From Chryseobacterium gleum (GTDB lineage: Bacteria > Bacteroidota > Bacteroidia > Flavobacteriales_D > Crocinitomicaceae), in the NCBI GenBank assembly GCA_945888595.1, contig CAMDAO010000007.1, forward strand, positions 1-40,165: a stretch of DNA of 40,165 nt, given 5' to 3'. Position 1 is the stretch's first letter; every line of letters begins with the position of its first letter. A program made the translations under genes and the position numbers. This document shows, one piece after another, positions 34,547-40,165 of this stretch. The notes under the pieces were generated by a model. That model was not told the origin of the DNA and made no database searches. It worked only from the letters and a program-made list of their open reading frames with translations.

Positions 34547-34942
34547 TCACTTCTCTCCTATTCTTGCATCGTATTTTACAAAAATATTGATCCACATTGC
34601 GCGTCCTAATCGTATGATGTAGGGTTGGATAATAAGCATCACCGATGACAAAATCAACATGAAATAAGTTAAAGAATAATTCAAATACAAGTAAAAAATC
34701 GAAGTTATAGCGATTACTATCAAAACGACAACTGGATAACTCATCCAAAGAGCACCATAGTAAAATCCAGGCTCTACTACAAAATCTTGTCCGCAGATGG
34801 TACAATTATCGTCCATCATTAAACAGCGTTTCAGATGATATGGGTTTTTATGAATAAACAAGTTTCCTTCATGACATTTTGGACATTTCAATTTCAAAAT
34901 ACTGTATGTCTTCGTTCCCTTCTTTAAAAGTTGTCGCTGCAT
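34547..34942 (-). CDS. DUF983-family membrane protein with zinc-ribbon
   Basis: 131 residues. Two CxxC pairs (KCPKCHEGNLF near 19-29 and NCTICGQDF near 46-54) form a zinc-ribbon-like head. The family motif EPGFYYGALWMSY and two membrane helices (about 68-88 and 91-107) follow. The family is widespread in Bacteroidota and alphaproteobacteria, with function unknown. It is a single gene, convergent with the DUF1826-like gene and divergent from prfC. Confidence 0.85.
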   Translation of the reverse strand: MQRQLLKKGTKTYSILKLKCPKCHEGNLFIHKNPYHLKRCLMMDDNCTICGQDFVVEPGFYYGALWMSYPVVVLIVIAITSIFYLYLNYSLTYFMLILSSVMLIIQPYIIRLGRAMWINIFVKYDARIGEK

Positions 34943-35177
34943 TTTCTTTTAAAATTTATTCGTTAGCTCTAAGTTAGGTATAATTATTCTTTTTAGTGAA
35001 AAGAGAATAATTCAAGAATGTTATATTTTCAAATGAAAAGAGAGAAAGCAATAAAAATAGCATTCAATCCTGTTTTTGACACTTGTGATAATTAAAAAAA
35101 CCTCTACTTCTATTTTTGACCGTAATTACTGTAAAAAGTTTCATCTAGTATCCTATCGAATTTTGTCTCAAAAACAC

Positions 35178-35185
35178 TATCTTTG
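35178..35185 (+). promoter_or_regulatory. -7 promoter element of prfC
   Basis: TATCTTTG fully matches TAnnTTTG, 28 bases before ATG 35214. The reading frame is open to 35076, but those codons lie upstream of this promoter. The 34943-35177 spacer otherwise shows nothing I recognise. Confidence 0.55.
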
Positions 35186-35213
35186 CGCCCTATTAAAAAT
35201 TGTCATAGCTGGT

Positions 35214-36806
35214 ATGAAGAACGCTGAAGAAATCGAAAAAAGAAGAACATTTGGAATTATTTCTCACCCCGATGCTGGTAAAACAACATTAACCGAAAAA
35301 CTATTGCTTTTTGGAGGTGCGATACAATCAGCTGGAGCAGTTAAAAACAATAAAATAAAGAAAACAGCAACTTCAGATTTCATGGAGATTGAAAAGCAAA
35401 GAGGAATCTCCGTTGCTACCTCCGTAATGGCTTTCGAATACGCTGGAAAACAAGTAAATATTTTAGATACTCCTGGTCACAAGGATTTTGCTGAAGACAC
35501 TTTTCGAACGCTAACGGCAGTAGATAGTGTTATTCTAGTGATTGACAGTGCTAGTGGAGTTGAATCACAAACAGAAAAGTTAATGGAAGTTTGCCGAATG
35601 AGGAAAACACCCGTTATCATCTTTATCAATAAAATGGATAGAGAAGGTAAATATGTGTTTGACTTATTGGACGAATTGGAATCAACACTTGATATTAAAG
35701 TCAGACCGCTTACTTGGCCTATTGGAATGGGTGATCGCTTCAAAGGGGTTTACAATATCTACGATAAAAGTTTGAACTTATTTCAAGCCAACAAAACGAA
35801 GATTTCTACTGAAATTGTTGAGATAACAGATCTAAACGATCCACAATTAGATGAAATCGTAGGGGAAGCACCTGCAAATGAGCTACGTGAAGAATTGGAA
35901 ATCGTTGAAGGCGTATACGATGCATTTGATCGAGAAGCATACTTAAAAGGAGATATTGCACCTGTATTTTTCGGTTCAGCCGTGAATAATTTTGGTGTAA
36001 AAGAATTATTAGATACTTTCTGCAGAATTTCGCCTTCCCCTCGAGGAAGAGATACAGATTTGCGTTTCATTTACCCAGAAGATGAGAAATTTTCAGGATT
36101 CGTTTTTAAAATTCATGCGAACTTAGATCCAAAACACAGAGATAGAATCGCATTCCTTCGAATCGTTTCAGGAAAATTTGAACGAAACACATTCTACAAT
36201 CACGTTCGTTTAGACAAGAAAATGAAATTTCCCAATCCTACTTCATTCATGGCGCAAGATAAAAGCGTTATCGATGAGGCATATCCTGGCGATGTGATTG
36301 GATTATACGATACAGGAAGTTTTAAAATTGGTGATACACTAAATGAAGGTGAAAAATTTATGTACAAAGGTATTCCTAGTTTCTCTCCTGAAATCTTCCA
36401 AGAACTTGAAAATTTAGATCCATTGAAATCAAAACAATTGGAGAAAGGTATTCGTCAATTAATGGATGAAGGAGTTGCGCAACTATTTATTCAACAACCT
36501 GGAAATCGTAAAATTGTAGGTACCGTGGGTCAACTGCAATTTGAAGTTATCGCGTATCGTCTTGAACATGAGTATGGCGCAAATTGTCGATTTGTTCCTA
36601 AAAATTATTTCAAGGCTTGTTGGTTAACAACTGATAATCAAGAACAAATGACTCAATTTATGCGTGCAAAAGGAAATTATTTAGCAAAAGATAAGGATGA
36701 TAATTGGGTTTTCTTAGCAGAAACATCTTTCTTATTGTCAATGGCTGAGCAAGATTATCCAGCCATTACATTTCATAAAACATCTGAGTTTAAATTGGAA
36801 GTTTAG
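35214..36806 (+). CDS. prfC: Peptide chain release factor 3
   Basis: 530 residues from [20 protein letters not shown], the length of E. coli RF3 (529). RF3 is a GTPase that recycles RF1 and RF2 from the ribosome after peptide release. GTP-binding motifs are HPDAGKTTL at 18-26, DTPGHKDF near 85-92 and NKMD at 139-142. The [10 protein letters not shown] effector segment and the RF3-specific tail ending [16 protein letters not shown] are present. The frame continues 46 codons upstream, but that stretch is not conserved and precedes the promoter. It has its own promoter and no operon partner. Confidence 0.96.
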   Translation: MKNAEEIEKRRTFGIISHPDAGKTTLTEKLLLFGGAIQSAGAVKNNKIKKTATSDFMEIEKQRGISVATSVMAFEYAGKQVNILDTPGHKDFAEDTFRTLTAVDSVILVIDSASGVESQTEKLMEVCRMRKTPVIIFINKMDREGKYVFDLLDELESTLDIKVRPLTWPIGMGDRFKGVYNIYDKSLNLFQANKTKISTEIVEITDLNDPQLDEIVGEAPANELREELEIVEGVYDAFDREAYLKGDIAPVFFGSAVNNFGVKELLDTFCRISPSPRGRDTDLRFIYPEDEKFSGFVFKIHANLDPKHRDRIAFLRIVSGKFERNTFYNHVRLDKKMKFPNPTSFMAQDKSVIDEAYPGDVIGLYDTGSFKIGDTLNEGEKFMYKGIPSFSPEIFQELENLDPLKSKQLEKGIRQLMDEGVAQLFIQQPGNRKIVGTVGQLQFEVIAYRLEHEYGANCRFVPKNYFKACWLTTDNQEQMTQFMRAKGNYLAKDKDDNWVFLAETSFLLSMAEQDYPAITFHKTSEFKLEV

Positions 36807-36864
36807 ATTAGGGCATAGAGAATAGGGCTTTAGGCATAGGAAATATGTAGATGTGATAAAAAAC

Positions 36865-37305
36865 ATTGAACCATATAAGGGATTTGAGGACATATAAGGG
36901 GTTGAATTAGGACAATGATAGTATAGAAATGTGAAAGTGTTTTGTTTTAACGGTTGTAAAGAGCAACCCAGTACCTAAAACCCAACACCAAAAAAATATT
37001 GAACCATATAAGGGATTTGAGGACATATAAGGGGTTGAATTAGGACAATGATAGTATAGAAATGTGAAAGTGTTTTGTTTTAACAGTTGTAAAGAGCAAC
37101 CCAGTGCCTAAAACCAAATACCCAACACCAAATAAAATATTGAACCATATAAGGGATTATAAGGACATATTAGAGAATGATTAATATATTAAAAAAGTAA
37201 GAGGATTTTAAAACATTAAGAATTGAGTTTTGTTTTACACTCGTTTTGTGTAACAAATGATTAAAACACAACACTTATATGTCCTTATATTCCTTATATG
37301 GTTTA
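36865..37305. repeat. Tandem and inverted copies of an intergenic repeat
   Basis: Two near-identical units of 133 and 141 bases (36865-36997 and 36998-37138) start with ATTGAACCATATAAGG and contain GGACATATAAGG, GATAGTATAGAAATG and an AAAGAGCAACCCAGT stretch. A third, partial copy (37139-37171) has only the first 30 bases. An inverted copy of the CCATATAAGG...GGACATATAAG part occupies 37273-37305, directly before the ABC-F start codon. A split copy lies at 20729-20790. No gene is present between 36807 and 37316; this is the only structure seen there. Confidence 0.85.
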
Positions 37306-37316
37306 AAACAAAAAAA

Positions 37317-38954
37317 ATGATATCAATTGACGGTTTAGCTGTAGAATTTAGTGGTACAACACTTTTTAGTGATGTTTCTTTCGTTATTAATGAAAATGAT
37401 AAGATTGCCTTAATGGGTAAAAATGGGGCGGGGAAATCCACTCTTTTGAAGATTTTATCGGGTTTAACTCAGCCTACTCGTGGAAGTGTTTCTGCGCCTA
37501 AAGAATATATTATTGCCTATTTGCCTCAGCATTTATTGACGGAAGATGATTGCTCTGTTTTTGATGAAACGTCAAAAGCATTTAAGGCGATTTTCTCCAT
37601 GAAAGATGAAATCGAAGCTTTAAATCAGGAGTTAACGATTAGAACGGACTACGAATCCGACGAATATATGAAAATCATTGAGCGTGTTTCAGAAGTAAGT
37701 GAAGCATTTTATATGATTGAAGAAATAAATTACGAAGCGGAAGTTGAAAAAGTGCTTTTCGGACTTGGATTTTTACGTGAAGATTTCACTAGGCCAACCA
37801 AAGAATTTAGTGGTGGCTGGAGAATGAGAATTGAATTAGCTAAAATTTTATTGCAAAAACCAGACCTTATCTTATTAGATGAACCTACGAATCACATGGA
37901 TATTGAATCGATTCAATGGCTGGAAGATTTTTTAATCAATAATGCAAAAGCGGTGGTGGTGATTTCGCACGATAGAACGTTTGTTGACAATATTACCACA
38001 CGAACGATTGAAGTCACAATGGGAAGAATTTATGACTACAAAGCGAAATATTCTCATTATTTAGAATTAAGAAAAGAACGTAGAGAACAACAGCAAAAAC
38101 AGTTTGATGAACAGCAAAAATTCATCGCAGAACAGACCGAATTTATTGAACGATTTAAAGGTACATTTTCTAAAACATTGGTCGTTCAATCGCGTGTTAA
38201 AATGTTAGAAAAACTAAAAATCGTGGAGGTCGATGAAGTAGATTCCTCTTCACTGCGATTGAAGTTCCCTCCTGCCCCAAGATCAGGAAATTACCCTTTG
38301 ATTGTTACCGAACTTTCAAAATCATACAAAGATCATGTGGTTTTCAAAGATGCTTCATTGACCATTGAACGAGGACAAAAAGTAGCCTTTGTTGGTAAAA
38401 ATGGAGAAGGGAAATCAACCATGATTAAAGCGATCATGAAACAACTTGATTTTGAAGGTACATTGGAATTAGGACACAATGTTCAAATTGGTTATTTCGC
38501 TCAAAACCAAGCTGCTTTATTAGATGAAAGTTTAACAATTTTTGAAACAATTGATCATATTGCTGTGGGCGATATTAGAACAAAAGTAAAAGATATTCTC
38601 GGTGCGTTTATGTTTGGTGGAGAAACGAGCACAAAGAAAGTGAAAGTGCTGTCAGGTGGAGAAAAAACGCGCTTAGCAATGATAAAACTATTGTTAGAAC
38701 CTGTCAACCTTTTAATTTTAGATGAACCTACCAATCATCTAGATATGAAAACAAAAGATATTATCAAAGATGCCTTGGCAGCGTTTGACGGCACATTAAT
38801 ACTGGTATCTCACGATCGAGATTTCTTGGATGGTTTAGCGACAAAAGTGTTTGAGTTTGGAAATAAGCGTGTTGTTGAACATTTTGAAGACATCAAAGGA
38901 TTCTTAGTGAAAAAGAAAATGGAGAATTTAAAAGAAATAGAACGTAAAAATTAA
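37317..38954 (+). CDS. ABC-F family ATPase (translation-associated type)
   Basis: 545 residues from MISIDGLAVEFSG. An ATG 60 bases earlier is rejected because those codons lie in the repeat and break the family alignment. Two ABC cassettes sit in one chain without membrane helices: Walker A GKNGAGKST at 34-42, signature FSGGWRMR near 164 and Walker B LLDEPTNHMD near 186; then the ABC-F linker (about 240-310, rich in Q/K/E); then GKNGEGKST at 360-368, LSGGEKTR near 445 and LILDEPTNHLD near 466. The sequence resembles the YbiT/Uup group more than antibiotic-resistance members, so housekeeping ribosome work is likelier. It is probably co-transcribed with the DUF3817 gene 3 bases on. Confidence 0.92.
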   Translation: MISIDGLAVEFSGTTLFSDVSFVINENDKIALMGKNGAGKSTLLKILSGLTQPTRGSVSAPKEYIIAYLPQHLLTEDDCSVFDETSKAFKAIFSMKDEIEALNQELTIRTDYESDEYMKIIERVSEVSEAFYMIEEINYEAEVEKVLFGLGFLREDFTRPTKEFSGGWRMRIELAKILLQKPDLILLDEPTNHMDIESIQWLEDFLINNAKAVVVISHDRTFVDNITTRTIEVTMGRIYDYKAKYSHYLELRKERREQQQKQFDEQQKFIAEQTEFIERFKGTFSKTLVVQSRVKMLEKLKIVEVDEVDSSSLRLKFPPAPRSGNYPLIVTELSKSYKDHVVFKDASLTIERGQKVAFVGKNGEGKSTMIKAIMKQLDFEGTLELGHNVQIGYFAQNQAALLDESLTIFETIDHIAVGDIRTKVKDILGAFMFGGETSTKKVKVLSGGEKTRLAMIKLLLEPVNLLILDEPTNHLDMKTKDIIKDALAAFDGTLILVSHDRDFLDGLATKVFEFGNKRVVEHFEDIKGFLVKKKMENLKEIERKN

Positions 38955-38957
38955 CAG

Positions 38958-39251
38958 ATGAATTTTAAATCGAAACTCGGAATATTAAGAATACTAGCAA
39001 TACTTGAAGGAATATCATACTTGCTTCTTTTTGCTGTAACAATGCCATTAAAAAAAATATATGGTATACCTGAACCTAATAAATTTGTAGGATATGCACA
39101 TGGCTTCTTATTTATTGCATATTGCATTTATGTTATATTAGTTGCTTCAGAAAAAAAATGGTCTATTAAAACAACTTTATTAGCAGGCTTTGCCTCTTTG
39201 GTTCCATTTGGGACTTTTATTGCGGATGCTAAGATATTTAAGAAAAATTGA
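38958..39251 (+). CDS. DUF3817-family small membrane protein
   Basis: 97 residues with three hydrophobic helices (about 13-30, 42-60 and 73-90). The family pattern LRILAILEGISYLLLF...MPLKK, VGYAHGFLFIAY and ASLVPFGTFIAD is clear. No function is known for the family. The start is 3 bases after the ABC-F stop codon, so translation coupling is likely and the two may act together, although such pairings are not proof of a link. Confidence 0.85.
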   Translation: MNFKSKLGILRILAILEGISYLLLFAVTMPLKKIYGIPEPNKFVGYAHGFLFIAYCIYVILVASEKKWSIKTTLLAGFASLVPFGTFIADAKIFKKN

Positions 39252-39267
39252 AAAAAATTAAAAAAAA

Positions 39268-39369
39268 TTAACCACAGAGGGCACTGAGTTAAAAAATAGA
39301 GTTTCACAGAGTTTTTAAAAAGGACACTGTGAAACTCCTCAAAAAAAACTCTGTGCACTCTGTGGTTAA
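39268..39369. repeat. Nested 102-base hairpin
   Basis: A 23-base outer arm (39268-39290, TTAACCACAGAGGGCACTG...) pairs with 39347-39369 with two mismatches. Inside it GAGTTTCACAG (39299-39309) pairs perfectly with CTGTGAAACTC (39327-39337). The CACAGAG-type words resemble, from memory, a dispersed intergenic repeat of Bacteroidota. A T-run does not directly follow, so it is not a standard terminator, though it sits 17 bases past the DUF3817 stop codon and 14 bases before comB. Confidence 0.8.
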
Positions 39370-39383
39370 AAAAAAGATTATCT

Positions 39384-40106
39384 ATGAACGAAACAAGAAA
39401 ACACGTTGAAGTATGTTCAACACCCGGGGAATACGCTTATTACAAAGGAGAATATGAAATCGTTGTTGTGATTGATGTATTAAGAGCAACGTCAGCTATT
39501 TGCGCAGCTTTTCACAATGGAATAAATTCGATAATCCCTGTTCCTACCGTTGAGGAAGCGTGGGAATATAAAAACAAAGGATTTCTTGTAGGTGCGGAAA
39601 GAAAAGGACAAATCGTTGAAGGTTTTGATTTTGGAAATTCGCCTTACAGTTACATGAAGGAAGAATTTAGAGGCAAAGATGTGGTTTTATCGACCACCAA
39701 CGGAACGAAATCAATTGACGTGTGTAAAGATGCTGATATTGTGGTGATTGGTTCTTTTTTAAATCTCAATTATCTATGTGAATGGTTGGCTGTTCAAGAT
39801 AAAAATATTCTTTGTCTCTGTTCAGGATGGCAAGATAAATTTAATTTAGAAGATACAATTTGTGCTGGCGCAATTTCAGATTTCCTAATCAATACGGGTA
39901 ATTTCACATCAGATGAAGACTCTTCCATTGCTGCAAAATATTTATATCTTTCTGCAAAGGATAATTATTTCGGTTATTTAAAATCGAGTTCACACCGAAG
40001 AAGATTGAAAAATTTAAACTTAAATGAGGATATTAAATACTGTTTAACACCTAATCAAACAGACGTTATTCCGATTTTGAGAGATGGGAAATTGGTGAAA
40101 TTGTAA
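39384..40106 (+). CDS. comB: 2-phosphosulfolactate phosphatase (ComB family)
   Basis: 240 residues with ComB-family motifs: VVVIDVLRATSAICAA near 27-42, VEGFDFGNSP near 78-87, STTNGTKSI near 103, and LCSGWQDKFNLEDTICAGA. ComB hydrolyses phosphosulfolactate to sulfolactate, first known from methanogen coenzyme M synthesis. Bacteroidota do not make coenzyme M, so the product may feed sulfonate or sulfonolipid metabolism; that is inference. No phosphosulfolactate synthase (ComA) or cysteate gene is adjacent. The start codon lies 14 bases past the nested hairpin. The 59 bases after the stop codon hold no further gene start that I can support. Confidence 0.88.
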   Translation: MNETRKHVEVCSTPGEYAYYKGEYEIVVVIDVLRATSAICAAFHNGINSIIPVPTVEEAWEYKNKGFLVGAERKGQIVEGFDFGNSPYSYMKEEFRGKDVVLSTTNGTKSIDVCKDADIVVIGSFLNLNYLCEWLAVQDKNILCLCSGWQDKFNLEDTICAGAISDFLINTGNFTSDEDSSIAAKYLYLSAKDNYFGYLKSSSHRRRLKNLNLNEDIKYCLTPNQTDVIPILRDGKLVKL

Positions 40107-40165
40107 TTATATTTCATGTATTTATTGTTTTTTTTTGTTGTAGGTGTAAGGCATGCCTTAAACCT

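Noticed and set aside
37317-38954. Antibiotic-resistance ABC-F protein
   Set aside because: Linker and context look like the housekeeping YbiT/Uup group, and no resistance leader peptide or mobile context is seen, although specificity cannot be excluded by eye.

Overview
The window is AT-rich chromosomal DNA from a member of the Bacteroidota, most likely Flavobacteriales and possibly Crocinitomicaceae/Fluviicola-like (the family placement is inference). Three things point there. Exported proteins end in type A sorting domains of the type IX secretion system (T9SS): the gene fragment at the left edge and the 1635-residue protease. Starts lack Shine-Dalgarno sequences and are instead preceded by the Bacteroidota -7 promoter motif TAnnTTTG. 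The gene repertoire also fits: a short 650-residue GyrB, OmpA/PD40 proteins, a TonB-dependent receptor, and DUF983 and VanZ proteins.

Layout. 1-3222: the end of a T9SS cargo gene, then truC and gyrB on the minus strand. 3356-6232: an AAA/DUF4143 ATPase with an operator-like 32-bp repeat array upstream, a glutathione-peroxidase-like lipoprotein and a divergent OmpA protein. 6277-10960: a compact minus-strand operon of three exported proteins of unknown function (beta-propeller, ZU5-like membrane-anchored protein, degenerate transglutaminase fused to a CHAP/NlpC-like peptidase). 11376-12242: an SRPBCC protein and a short exported protein that may be a gene remnant. 12371-17492: a (AAC)23 microsatellite beside a good promoter, driving a large secreted trypsin-like protease with tandem Ig-like repeats and a T9SS tail. 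17497-20672: a small membrane protein and a TonB-dependent receptor.

20695-20909 is a MITE-like inverted-repeat element. 21055-24165: a PabA/TrpG amidotransferase, ridA, a 24-unit hexanucleotide repeat, and a TTG-initiated glycosyltransferase fused to a decayed sugar-phosphotransferase half. 24309-29607: an acyltransferase E2 subunit, a PorE-like OmpA protein, a DEDDh exonuclease and an FAH-family hydrolase. 29618-32864: a Gfo/Idh/MocA dehydrogenase, a lipoprotein and a sugar-1-phosphate transferase, looking like a surface-polysaccharide initiation unit. 33124-36806: tRNA-His, a VanZ-like protein, a DUF1826-like protein, a DUF983 protein and prfC. 36865-37305 holds tandem and inverted copies of an intergenic repeat. 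37317-40106: an ABC-F ATPase, a DUF3817 protein, a nested hairpin and comB.

Most genes are ordinary housekeeping or envelope functions. The less usual material is the exported three-gene operon at 6277-10960, the simple-sequence repeats placed directly before two surface-related genes, the phased palindromes before the AAA ATPase, and several short intergenic repeat families. No complete insertion sequence, prophage, CRISPR array or recognisable defence island is visible.
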